From: Solen grandis
Lineage: Eukaryota > Mollusca > Bivalvia > Adapedonta > Solenidae
Length of the DNA: 64,000 bases
NCBI GenBank assembly: GCA_021229015.1
Contig: CM037783.1
Coordinates: forward strand, 9,309,324-9,373,323
Reading direction: 5' to 3'
The notes below the pieces were generated by a model. That model was not told the DNA's origin and ran no database searches. It saw only the letters and a list, made by a program, of their open reading frames with translations. The position numbers and the translations under genes were made by a program. Positions within the stretch are counted from its first letter, which is position 1, and each line of letters opens with the position of its first letter. Shown here one piece after another: positions 11,184 through 23,508 of this stretch.

Positions 11184-13907
11184 TAAAATTGAAAAATATT
11201 AAGATTAATTCCGTGAGAAAGAATATATATTAAATTCTCTAACCTTTACTTTTTTTTTTTTTTTCGTATGGACTTCTTTTAGCTTTGACGTCACATGACG
11301 TCATAGGGTGCTGAAAATTCTTTTGTTCTGAAGCGCATACTCTACTGTCGTAACTCTGAAATTTTCATTATTCTGAACAACTGGCATCATGTCAAAATCA
11401 TTGCCTTAAAATGAAAATTAAGAAGTATGCTTATGACGTCATATGACGTCAAGACTCAAAATATATGTAGAAATTCTGCAGAACTGCAAACTGTGTAAGT
11501 TTCAACTTTCTATCTCATCCTGAAGCTCTTTAATCCTAAAATGAAATTTTCGGTCCTATGTTCGAATGTTATTTCAGCCACAGAACTTCGGTCTTTCGAA
11601 ATTTCTGTTAACTGACAGGGTATGCACACCTTAGTTTCAAGATATTCCATCTATGAAAATTTGAATAAAATCCGGCCATAAATGGCAGCTGTAGAGCGTG
11701 AACACCATTTTTCACTATTTTAAACTGTGACGTCACATAACGTCATAGGGTGCTGTAGATGCTTTTATTCAAAAGCGCATACTTAACTGTCATAACTCTG
11801 AAATTTTCATTATTCTGAACAACAGGCATCATGTCGAAATCATTGCCCTAAAATGAAAATTAAGAAGTATGCCTATGACGTCACATGACGTCATATGACG
11901 TCACGACTCAAAATATTTGTAGAAATTCAGCAGAACTGCAAACTGTGTAAGTTTCAACTTTCTATCTCATTCTGAAGCTCTTTAATCCTAAAATGAAATT
12001 TTCGGTCCTATGTTCGAATCTTATTTCAGCCACAGAACTTCGGTCTTTCGGAATTTCGGTTAGCTGACAGGATATGCACACCTTAGTTTCAAGATGTACC
12101 ATCTGTGAAAATTTAAAGTAAATCCGACCATAAATGACGGCTGTAGAGCGCAAACACCATTTTTCACTATTTTTAGCTGTGACGTCATGAGACGTCAAAA
12201 GGTGCTGAAGATGCTTTTGTTCAAAAGCGCATACATTACTGTCATAACTATGAAATTTACATTATTCTGAACAACTGGCATCATGTCGAAATCATTGCCC
12301 TAAAATGAAAATTAAGAAGTATGCCTATGACGTTACATGACGTCATATGACGTCACGACTCAAAATATCTGTAGAAATTCTGCAGAACTGCAAACTGTGC
12401 AAGTTTCAACTTTCTATCTCATCCTGAAGCTCTTTAATCCTAAAATGAAATTTTCGGTCCTATGTTCGAAACTTATTTCAGCCACAGAACTTCGGTCTTT
12501 CGGAATTTTGGTAAGCTGACAGGATATGCACACCTTTGATTCAAGATGTACCATCTGTGAAAATTTGATGAAAATCCGACTATAAATGACGGCTGTAGAG
12601 CGCGAACACCATTTTTCACTATTTTTAGCTGTGACGTCATTTGACGTCATAGGCTGCTGACAATCATTGAAAACAAAATTTCCTCACGTGACTAATAACC
12701 CATAAAAATTTCATGGTCCTAGGACTTTTGCAACATATTAAAATAAGCGTTTAGTTAGGAAGAAGAAAAGAATAATAATAATAAAAAAATGACGTCACGT
12801 GACGTCATACGACGTTTATTTCACATAATTGTTAGACACCCAGAGACCTACTTACTGACAAAATTTTAACTTTCTATCTCAAATAGGACAGTTTTTATAA
12901 GCATTTAAAAATTGACGTCCTTGGTTCGAATCTTGGATCCGCCATAGATGCTTGGACTTTTCGAATTTTGAAAAACAGAGACGGGTATACACAATAAGAA
13001 CGTAATTTACACATTCTGTGAAAATTTGATAAAAATCGGCCAAGTAATAATGGCTCTGGACCGTGTACAAACTTTTGTAGTCAATTTCAAATGTGACGTC
13101 ATATGACGTCATAGGCTTCTGAAAATCATTTAAATCGAAATTTCAGCGTCTGAATCATTTGTCATTAAATTTTCCTTGCCCTTCGACAATTTCAACATAT
13201 AGAAATACTCTTATTGATATTAGAAATACATTATCATATAATGACGTCAAGTGACGTCTTGTGACGTTTATTTTCACAAAATGTTTAAGACTCCCAGAGA
13301 CCTATATACTGACCAAATATCACTTTTCTATCTCAAATAAATTCGATTTTATAAGCATTTAAAAATTTACGACCTTGGTTCGAATCTTGAATTCGCTATA
13401 GAACCATGGACTTTTCGAATTTTGAAAAACGGACACCGGGATGCACAACTAGAACTTAATATACACATTCTGTGAAAATTTGATGAAAATCGGTTCATAA
13501 ACAATGGCTGTAGACCGCGTACAAACTTTTGTTGCATATTTCAAGTGTGACGTCATTTGACGTCATAGGCATATGAAAATCATAGAAATCAAAATTTCAG
13601 CATTTGAAGCATGTGTCATTAAATTTTCATTGCCCTTCGACAATTTCAACATATAGAAATATTCTTGTTAATATTAGAAATACATTATCATATAATGACG
13701 TCACGTGACGTCATATGACATTTATTTTCACAAAATGTTTAAAACATAATATAAAATTCATTGCATCCGAAAGCTCATGGTTTGAAATATATGCCATAAA
13801 ATTTTCATTGTTCTGAGTCAATGGCAACACCTCGAAATTAACATAAATATAAGAGGAAGAAAAAAAGAATAAGAAGAAGAATAATAAAAAAACAGTACAA
13901 ACCCAAT

Positions 13908-13996
13908 ATGACTTTCTGCCTGTAGGCAGAAAGTCCTAATAATAAAAAACAGTACAAACCCAATAGGACTTTCTGCCGAAAGGGCAGAAAGTCCTA
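13908..13996. repeat. Pair of solo-end hairpins in the right array
   Basis: Two hairpins lie at about 13,908-13,937 and 13,964-13,996, built from GACTTTCTGCC and its complement. Each is preceded by CAGTACAAACCCAATA. This is the inverted equivalent of 496-678. Confidence 0.75.
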
Positions 13997-15788
13997 ATAA
14001 GAAGAAATATACATGTACATATTTAAAGCCAATGTCAAATGAGACTAAGAGACCTATTTTCTGACAAAATATCAATTTTGTATCTCATAAAGGGCCGATT
14101 GTATAAGCATTTTAAAGAAGACGTCCTTATTCGAATCTTGGATTCGCACTTACAACTTGGACTTTTTGATTTTTGAAAAACTGCACCGGGATACACAAAA
14201 ATAACCTATTATGCACATTCTGTGAATATTTGATGAAAATCGGCGCATTAATAATGGCTCTGGACCGTGTACAAACCTTTGTAGCATATTTCAAATGTGA
14301 CGTCATATGACGTCATAAACCTATGAAAATCTTTGATATCGAAATTTCAGATTCTAAAGAAAAAGTACTTAAATTTTTATTGCTTTTTGACCATTTTAAC
14401 ATATAAAAATGTTCCTGCAAATATTAGAAATATATTTATGTAAAATGACGTCACGTACATTTTCACAAATTTTTTAATACTTACAGAGATCAATTAACTG
14501 ACAAAATTTCAACTTTCTATCTCAAATAGGACCGATTTTATAAGCATTTAAAAATTTGACGTCCTTGGTTCGAACCTTGGATTCGCCTTTGAACCTTGGA
14601 TTTTTTTAATTTTGAAAAACGGGCACCGCGATGCACAACTATATCCTAATATACACTTTCAGTGAAATTTTTATGAAAATCGGTTCATAAACAATGTCTG
14701 TAGACCGCTTACAATCTTATGTAGCATATGTGAATTGTGACGTCATATGACGTCATAGGTCTATGATAATTGCAGAATTAAAAAAATCAGCAATTGAAAC
14801 ATAAGTCATAAAATGTTCATGCCTATGGACTATTTAAACATATAGAAATTTTCTTGTAAATATTAGAAATACATTTTCATCTTATGACGTCATATGTCGT
14901 TCATTTTCACAAAATCTTTTAGGCACCCAGAGGCTAATATACTGACAAAATTTCAACTTTCTATCTCATATAGGACCGATTTTATAAGCATTTAGAATTT
15001 GACGTCCTTGGTTTGAATCTTGGATTCGCCATAGAACCTTGGTCTTTTTGAATTTTGAAAAACGGACACCGGGATGCACAACTAGAGATTAATATACACC
15101 TTCGGTGAAAATTTGATGAAAATCGGTTCATAAACAATGGCTTTAGACCGCGTACAATCTTTTGTACCATATGTCAGATGTGACGTCATATGACGTCATA
15201 GCAACATGAAAATTGTATAATTTAAATCAACAGCATTCGAAGCAAATGTCATATAATTTTCATTTCTTTGGACCATTTAAACATAGAAATTATCTTGTAA
15301 ATATAAGAAATAGATTTTCATATAATGAAGTCATGTGACATCACATGACGTTCATTTTCACAAAATCGTTCAGGCATCATGAGACCTACAAACTGACAAA
15401 ATATCAACATTCTATCTCAAATACGACCGATTTTATAAGCATTTGAAAATTTGCGACCTTGGTTCAAATCTTGGATTCGCTATAGAACCTTGGCCTTTTC
15501 GAATTTTGGAAAACGGACACCGGGATGCACAACTAAACATTAATATACACATTCTGTGAAATTTTGATGAAAATCGGTTCATAACCAATGGCTGTAGACC
15601 GCGAACAAACTTTTGTAGTAGTTTTCAGCTATGACGTCATATGACGTCTCTAATAGTTGAAACAATGCAGATCGAAAGGGACTCTATTTAGCTGATCACT
15701 GGAACAATTTGAAGACTCTATCTCAATTGTAACTTTGTTTAATTACAACCTCAAAAGGAGGAAAAAAGAACAATAAGAAGAAGAATAA

Positions 15789-15827
15789 CTAGATTTCGTT
15801 TGCACGGCAAACGATAGGACTTTCTGC
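15789..15827 (-). repeat. Terminal hairpin motif, copy 7
   Basis: Stem CGTTTGC/GCAAACG with loop ACG at 15797-15813, CTAG at 15789-15792. This is a third stem sequence, again fully paired. Confidence 0.8.
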
Positions 15828-18800
15828 AAAGCTTTAAAATCTCAATCAATTGAAAATTATTGATGTGGAATACGCATAAAATATAAGGTTTCTAGAGTGT
15901 AACCGATACATTCTTTGAAAATTTCAGACGAATTCATCAATTCATAATGTCTGCAGAGTGCTTACAAACTTTTTGATCTGACGTCTATTCTGATGTCATA
16001 GGAATAAGAATATTATTGCATATGAAAATTCAGCGTAACATACACATTCTGTGAAATTTTGATGAAAATCCATCCTAAAATAATGGCTGTAGACCGCATA
16101 CAATCTTGTGTAGACAACGTCAAGTTTGATGTCATATGACGTCATAGGCATAAGAAAATCAATGAAATGAAATATTAAGTATCTTAAATATATCATGTAA
16201 ATTTTTCATGCCCCATTGGAACTTTGCAACATATAGAAATTAACACGTAGATATCAAACATTCTTTTTGACCTTAAGACGTCTTATGACGTCAAATGACG
16301 TTAATCCTCACATAATAGAAATAAGTCTTAAAGACTAATATTCAGTCCAAATATCAACTTTCTAAATCATCTGGAAGCGATTTTATACGTATTTGAAATT
16401 TGACGACAATGTTTCAAAACCTTGATTCACCATAGAACCATTGCCTTTTCAAATTTGGAAAACCGGACAAGGAATACACAACAAGAGCGTTACAAATACA
16501 TTCTGTGAAAAGTTTATGAAAATCAGTCCAAAAATAATGGCTGTACACCGCGTAAAACCTTTTTGTCCTGATATCAAATCTTACATGATAAAACGTTACA
16601 TTATTATGGAATACATTGCATTCTAAAGTTCATGGATTGATGTATAAGCTATTAAATTTCCATGGTCCTGGGAAGTTGACAACATATTTGAATTAACGTG
16701 TATATGTATCAGAAATTCTTTTTGACCTTATGACGTCAATTGACGTCAAATGACGTTCATCTTCATAGAATGTAAAGCAGACTTGGAGACTTATAAACTA
16801 TATGAAATTTGACGTCAATGGTTCAAATCTTGGATCCGACATAAAACCTTTGCATTTTCGAATTTGAAAAAACGGACACCGGGATGCAAAACTAAAGTGT
16901 AACATACACATATTCTGTGAAATTTTGATGAAAATCGGCCCAGAAATAATGGCTGTAGACCGCATACAAATATTTTAAAACGACGTCAAGTTTGACGTCA
17001 AAACACGTCATAGTCAAACGAAAATTATTGAAATGCAAATTGTTCTATCTGAAGCATTTGCTATTAAATTTTCAAGGTGCTCGGATGTTTTCAACATATA
17101 ACAGTTAACACGTATAAATTAGATTTTTTTTTTTCACCTCATGACGTCATTTGACGTTTATCTTCTGAGAATGTAAATAAATCCTAGAGACTTATGTCCT
17201 GTCCAAATATCATCTTTCTAGCTCATCTGTAAGCGATTTTATACGCATTTGAAATTTGACGTCAATGGTTCGAATCTTGGATTCGCCATAAAACCATTAC
17301 CTTTTCGAATTTTGAAAAACGGACACCGGAAGGCACAACTAGAGCCTAACATACATATTCTGTGAAATTTTGATGAAAATCGGCCCAGAAATAATAATTG
17401 TAGACCGCGTACAAATATTTTAAGACGACATCAAGTTTGACGTCAAAACACGACATAGACAAATGAAAATTATTGAAATGCAAAATGTTCTATCTGAAGC
17501 ATATGGTTTTAAATTTTCAAGGTGCTCGTACGTTTTCAACATATAAAAAATAACACGTAAAAAATTGAAATTACTTTTCACCTCATGACGTCATATGACG
17601 TCATTTGACGTTTATCTTCTAAGAATATAAATAAATCCTAGAGACATATCCTGTCCAAATATCATCTTTCTAGCTCACCTGTAAGCGTTTCTATATGCAT
17701 TTGAAATTTGACGTCAATGGTTCGAATCTTGGATTCGCCATAAAACCATTACCTTTTCGAATTTTGAAAAAGGGACACCGGAAGGCACAACTAGAGCCTA
17801 ACATACATATTCTGTGAAATTTTTATGAAAATCTGCCCAGAAATAATGGCTGTATACCGCGTACAAATATTTTAAGACAACGTCAATTTTGACGTCAAAA
17901 CACGTCATAGACAGATGAAAATTATTGAAATGCAAAATGTTCTATCTGAAGCATAGGGTATTAAATTTTCAAGGTGCTCGTACGTTTTCAATATATAAAA
18001 ATTAAAACGTAAAAATTAGAAATTACTTTTCACCTCATGACGTCATATGACGTCATTTGACGTTTATCTTCTAAGAATATAAATAAATCCTAGAGGCATA
18101 TCCTGTCCAAATATCATCTTTCTAGCTCACCTGTAAGCGATTCTATATGCATTTGAAATTTGACGTCAATGGTTCGAATCTTGGTTAAAATTTTTTTTTT
18201 AAAAAAAATATTTTAAGACGACGTCAATTTTGAATTCAAAACACGTCATAGACAGATGAAAATTATTGAAATGCAAAATGTTCTATCTGAAGCATAGGGT
18301 ATCAAATTTTCAAGGTGCTCGTACGTTTTCAACATATAAAAATTAAAACGTAAAAATTAGAAATTACTTTTCACCTCATGACGTCATATGACGTCATTTG
18401 ACGTTTATCTTCTAAAAATGTAAATAAATTCTAGTGACATATCCTGTCCAAATATCATCTTTCTAGCTCATCTGTAAGCGATTTTATACACATTTGAAAT
18501 TTGACGTCAATGGTTCGAATCTTGGATTCGCCATAAAACCATTACCTTTTCGAATTTGGAAAAACGGACACCGGAAGGCACAACTAGAGCCTAATATACA
18601 TATACTGTGAAATTTTGATGAAAATCAGCCCAGAAATAATGGCTTTAACCGCGTACAAACTTTTTCACCTGACGTCAAATCTGATGTTATATGACGTCAT
18701 ATGAATGTGAAATTCATTGCATTCGAAAGCACATGGTTTGAAATATATGCCATAAAATTTTCATTGTTCTGGGCCATTGGCAACACATCGAAATTAACAC

Positions 18801-18839
18801 AAATACAAGAGGAAGAAAAAAGAATAAGAAGAATAAGAA

Positions 18840-18879
18840 CTAGATGTCATTCGTGAAAACGAATGATAGGACTTTCTGC
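18840..18879 (-). repeat. Terminal hairpin motif, copy 8
   Basis: Stem CATTCGT/ACGAATG with a GAAA tetraloop at 18848-18865, CTAG at 18840-18843. Confidence 0.8.
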
Positions 18880-21695
18880 AAGCTGTGTTAATGCAAAAAG
18901 CAGGAGATAGAAGTTTCATGTAATGACTCACCTCTGGTAGTATTTCATGTTCATGCTGAACAATTGACATTATATTCCGAAATTAGTGCAAATGATAAGA
19001 ACTAAATATTATTCTGTGACGTAGCATGATGTCATATGACGACAGGACATGACTGCAAACTTGATTTCTAGTTTAAAGGTCCTATTAAGAAATTCTGCAG
19101 AACTGCAAACTGTGTAAGTTTCAACTTTCTATCTCATCCCGAAGTTCTTTAACCCTAAAATGAAATTTTTGGTCCTATGTTCGAATCTTACTTCAGTCAC
19201 AATACTTCGGTTTTTCGGAATAAAGGTTAGCTGACAAAATATTCACACCTTAGTTTCAAGATGTACCATCTGTAAAAATTTGAAGAAAATCTAATCATAA
19301 ATGGCGGCTGTAGAGCGCGAATACCATTTTTCACTATTTTTAGCTCTGACGTCAGGTGACGTCATAGGGTGCTGAAAATGCTGTTGCTCAAAAGCGCATA
19401 CTTTACTGCAATAAGTATGCTAAAGACGTCACATGACGACATTTGACGTCACGACTCAAAATATATTAAGAAATTATGAAGAACTGCAAACTGTGTAAGT
19501 TTCAACATTCTATTTCATCCTGAAGCTCTTTAATCCTAAAATGAAATTTTTGGTCCTATGTTCGAATCTTATTTCAGCCACAGAACTTCGGTCCTTCGGA
19601 ATTTCGGTTAGCTGACAAGATATTCACACCTTAGTTTCAAGATGTACCATCTGTGAAAATTTGAAGAAAATCCGACTATAAATGGCGCCTGTAGAGCGCG
19701 AACACCAATTTTCACTATTTTTAGCTGTGACGTCCATGACGTCATAGGGTGCTGAAATGCTTTTGTTCAAAAGCGCATACTTTACTGTCATAACTCTGAA
19801 ATTTTCATTATTCTGAACAACTGGCAAAATAATTGCCTAAAATGAAAATTAAGAAGTATGCTTATGACGTCACATGACGTCATATGACGTCAGAACTCAA
19901 AACATATGTAGAAATTCTGCAGAACTGCAATCTGTGTAAGTTTCAACTTTCTATCTCATCCTGAAGCTCTTTAATCCTAAAATGAAATTTTCGGTCCTAT
20001 GTTCGAATCTTATTTCAGCCACACAACTTCGGTTTTTCGGAATTTCGGTTAGGTGACAGGATATGCACACCTTAGTTTCAAGATGTACCATCTGTAAAAA
20101 TTTGAAGAAAATTCGACCATACATGACGGCTGTAGAGCGCGAACACCATTTTTCACTATTTTTAGCTGTGACGTCATGTGACGTCATAGGGTGCTGAAAA
20201 TCATTGAAATAAAATTTTCCTCTCGTGAATAATAACCCATAAAAATTTCATCGTCCTAGGCCTATTGCAACATATTAAAATAAGCGTTTAGTTAGGAAGA
20301 AGAAAAGAATAATAATAATAAACAAATAACGTCACGTGACGTCATATGACGTTTATTTTCACATAATTGTTAAGACACCCAGAGACCTATTAACTGACAA
20401 AATTTCAACTTTCTATCTCAAATAGGACAGTTTTTATAAGCATTTAAAAATTGACGTCATTGGTTCGAATCTTGGATACGCCATATATGCTTGGACTTTT
20501 CGAATTTTGAAAAACGGACACCGGAATACACAATAAGAACGTAATATACACATTCTGTGAAAATTTGATGAAAATCGGCCCATTAATAATGGCTCTGGAC
20601 CGTGTACAACTTTCTTAGTCAATTTCAAATGTGACGTCATATGACGTCATAGACTTCTGAAAATCATTGAAATCGAAATTTCAGCATCTGAAGCATGCGG
20701 CATTAAATTTTCATTGCCCTTCGAAAATTTCAATATATAGAAATAATCTTGTTCGAATTAGAAATTTATTATCATATAATGACGTCACGTGACGTCATAT
20801 GACATTTATTTTCACAAAATGTTTAAGACTCCCAGAGACCTATATACTGACCCAATATCATCTTTCTATCTCAAATAGGACCGATTTTATAAGAATTTGA
20901 AAATTTACGACATTGGTTCGAATCTTGGAATCGCTATAGAACCTTGGACTTTTCGAAATTAAAAAAACGGACACCGGGATGCACAACTAGAACTTAATAT
21001 ACACATTCTGTGAAAATTTGATGAAAATCGGTTCATTAATAATGGCTCTGGACCGCGTACAAACTTTTGTAGCTTATTTCAAGTGTGACGTCATATGACG
21101 TCATAGAGATATGAAAATCATAGAAATCAAAATAACATTTCTTGGAGAATATGGCATCAAAATTTCGTTGTCCTTGGACCATATTAACATATATAATTAT
21201 GTGTTTAAAAATTAGAAATTTGATGACGTTATATGACGTCACAAGACGTCCATTTTCACAAAATATTTAAATCTATCGGAGATCTATATACTGACAAAAT
21301 ATCAACCTTCTGTCTCATTTAGGGACGATTTTATGAGCATTTATCAATTTGACGTCCTTGGTTTGAATCTTGCATTCGCCATAGAACCTTGTGCTTTTCG
21401 AATTTTGAAAAACGGACAACGAGATGCACAACTAGATACAATTACAATTACAATTAATATACACATTCTGTGAAAATTTGATAAAAATCGGTTTATTAAT
21501 TATCGCTCTGGACCGCGTACAAACTTTTGTAGCAAATTGCCAAGTGTGACGTCATATGACGTCATAGGCATATGAAAATCATAGAATTTTTTAATTACGC
21601 ATATGAATAATATGCCATCGAAATTTCATTCTCCTAGGACGATTGCAACATATGAAAATCCGTGAGAAAGAAAAGAATAATAATAATAATAATAA

Positions 21696-22120
21696 CTAGA
21701 TGTCATTCGTTTAAACGAATGATAGGACTTTCTGCAACATCTGCTTTATATAGTATATATAGAAGATGACATAATAGATAATCTGTCCAAATTGCAACTT
21801 TCTATCTCCTCTATTTCTATATAAAATAGCACAAATAGAACACATTCTGTGAATTTTAATAAAAGTCCGCCCATATCTTGCACATGTAGTTTACATACAA
21901 CATTTATACTATGTCATATGACATGAAAGAAAAATGAAACAGTGTTCAAATGTAAGTTTCTAACTTTCATCACACATAGAATTTCATCACTCCAGCTCAG
22001 TTGTAACCTTGTTTAATTTTAGCCTCATTAGGAAGAAGTATTGAATATTTGTATAGTGCTATATCCTTTCGACACCTGTAACGTAGTTAATCGTATTTAG
22101 CGATTTTGGCGTGTTTGGTC
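21696..22120 (-). repeat. Right copy of the 424-bp inverted duplicate
   Basis: This is the near-identical inverted copy of 3,594-4,017. It starts with CTAG (21696-21699) and the TTAA-loop hairpin (21704-21721, terminal motif copy 9 ending at 21,735), and it runs into the assembly gap. The ends of the two copies lie about 17.7 kb apart. Confidence 0.9.
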
Positions 22121-22220
22121 NNNNNNNNNNNNNNNNNNNNNNNNNNNNNNNNNNNNNNNNNNNNNNNNNNNNNNNNNNNNNNNNNNNNNNNNNNNNNNNN
22201 NNNNNNNNNNNNNNNNNNNN
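22121..22220. other. Assembly gap (100 N)
   Basis: One hundred consecutive N, the usual placeholder for a gap of unknown size. To the left is the inverted repeat and to the right is an open virus-like gene. The junction between array and island is therefore not shown by the sequence and may be a scaffolding join. Confidence 0.99.
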
Positions 22221-22864
22221 AGGTATGTTCCGCCATCGTCCTCAGTAGATGCTTGGCAGTGTTTAAATGAGCTTAGCATTGCTGTAACAGGAGCTAAGTA
22301 CATGCCATAGCGGTGGTATAGCTCGCAGGTGATGGTATTTAAGGCATGCCCAACAAACGGATCTGCCTCGAGGTCGGCAATCAGTAAAGGCTGCTTATCA
22401 GCCGGAATCGGGAGCAAACGGATAGCCGCCATGGTGTAAATCTGCAGCACCGCAGAGCCAAGGGTCTTGGTCATACTAGCCCCACGTCGAGCCTCATATC
22501 GGGCGTAGAGCACGTCTCTGCTCATGTCGTTCTGCTTTTTCAGGCTCATCGCCCTCTACCCGGTCGTTTGATCGGCGGAAATCTCTCTGCCAATGTACTG
22601 CTTTGACTTCCCCCCAATAGCGAGCGCAACCAACCGCCGTCTCTGCTCATGTCGTTCTGCTTTTTCAGGCTCATCGCCCTCTACCCGGTCGTGGCCACGA
22701 GGTCGATCAACGACCCGCACAGTCGGCTCGTCGGCAAGGAGCTCGTCAATAATATCATCGCATTCCATTGCAATAGTCACGTACCTCCCTAGTCTAATTG
22801 TGATGAAAAACAGAAGTAACGCTGCGCTCCAGACGCATGTGCCAACAACATATAGGCCTTTCAT
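22221..22864 (-). pseudogene. Virus-like membrane protein, interrupted and cut by the gap
   Basis: The frame starts at 22,864, and its ATG overlaps the ATPase stop as ATGA. The first 102 residues have one membrane segment (about residues 9-28) and a charged region, and end at TAG (22,556-22,558). The same frame stays open beyond the stop, from 22,555 down to the gap, with a compact domain ending in 'LYHRYGMYLAPVTAML'. A 54-bp direct repeat (22,514-22,567 and 22,639-22,692) covers the stop. The copy at the stop reads in a different frame from the copy inside the gene, so the stop arrived with a templated insertion. From memory I associate this domain order with uncharacterised proteins beside capsid genes in cnidarian and mollusc genomes, unverified. 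Function unknown. The C-terminus is lost in the gap. Confidence 0.65.
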
Positions 22865-23508
22865 GCTAGCACGTGATAACTACTTGGCTGCGAGGTGTTT
22901 AAAATAAGCTTTGCGTGCCTCATTTTGGCGAGTCGTTCACGCACAGCATGTCTGTCATCTGCGGGGATAATATCATTTTCGCGCAGGCACTCTTCGAAAC
23001 TGTCCCGATCCTTGCAGTGGAAGAGGGCGACCCAACGTGTTTGCTCTCGGAGATCTTTGAGGATGGCGTTGTACCTCTGAGCCAGGACCCAGACCGATTG
23101 CTTGGCATGCCGGCCGCTGAATGCCAACTCTGAGAGCATGTCCTTTTTCTTGGTGAGCTGTTTACTCGCGGCCATGTCATCGATGACATACAACGTCGGC
23201 TCACCCTGAAATACTCGGTAGAAGGCGCGCAAATAGTCGTGAAGCCGTTCACCCGAATCCAGAACATAAACCTCCTCGTCTGTACACACCCATGCGCGCT
23301 CCAGATAGGTCGTGTTGTGCCTGATCGTGGGACACAGGATTACGACGTGCTCGAAACGGTCGCGGTATGGGCCCTCGAGGAGGTCAAGCACAAATTTCGT
23401 TTTCCCGCAGCCAGTCATGCCGCAGATTATTGCCGAGTGGGGCTCAGTGACTAAGTCGCTAGTAAATGGCTGACACGAATCGCCCATTCTCGATGTTGAG
23501 CTGCGCAT
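22861..23508 (-). CDS. A32/FtsK-like DNA-packaging ATPase
   Basis: 215 residues. Walker A is GMTGCGKT (residues 30-37), Walker B is TLYVIDD (105-111), and VLAQRYNAI (142-150) sits where this family has its glutamine sensor. That architecture fits the packaging ATPases of Polintons, adintoviruses and other double-jelly-roll viruses, which drive genome entry into the capsid. The frame is intact. The first ATG overlaps the capsid gene by 50 bp. The next ATG (residue 8, 23,487) would overlap by 29 bp and is a reasonable alternative start. Its stop overlaps the next start as ATGA. It is the middle gene of a three-gene leftward set. An unrelated P-loop ATPase is possible, but the capsid-type neighbours argue against that. 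Confidence 0.85.
   Translation of the reverse strand: MRSSTSRMGDSCQPFTSDLVTEPHSAIICGMTGCGKTKFVLDLLEGPYRDRFEHVVILCPTIRHNTTYLERAWVCTDEEVYVLDSGERLHDYLRAFYRVFQGEPTLYVIDDMAASKQLTKKKDMLSELAFSGRHAKQSVWVLAQRYNAILKDLREQTRWVALFHCKDRDSFEECLRENDIIPADDRHAVRERLAKMRHAKLILNTSQPSSYHVLA

Larger units (their letters stand above)
5515..21695 (+). repeat. Main CRE-rich tandem array, about 28 units
   Basis: Diverged units of about 440-455 bp are read on the plus strand. A full unit has a CRE pair, then about 310 bp with a box A-like TAGCTCATYTG, a box B-like GGTTCGAATC, 'acggacaccgg', 'acacattctgtgaaa' and 'gctgtagaccgcgtacaaac', then a second CRE pair, then a linker of 130-150 bp. B-box-like sites include 8081, 8543, 9450, 10360, 10814, 13378, 17267, 18514 and 20460. 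Several subfamilies alternate in blocks: 8-8.8 kb, 9.3-11.1 kb, 11.2-12.7 kb, 12.8-15.7 kb, 16-18.8 kb, 19-20.2 kb and 20.3-21.6 kb. Terminal hairpin motifs separate some of the blocks. Confidence 0.85.

Noticed and set aside
5515..21695. CRISPR-like array
   Set aside because: Units are about 450 bp and diverged, with no short identical repeats or unique spacers, in a eukaryotic setting.
22593..22907. 104-codon plus-strand frame
   Set aside because: Antisense shadow of the leftward membrane-protein gene.
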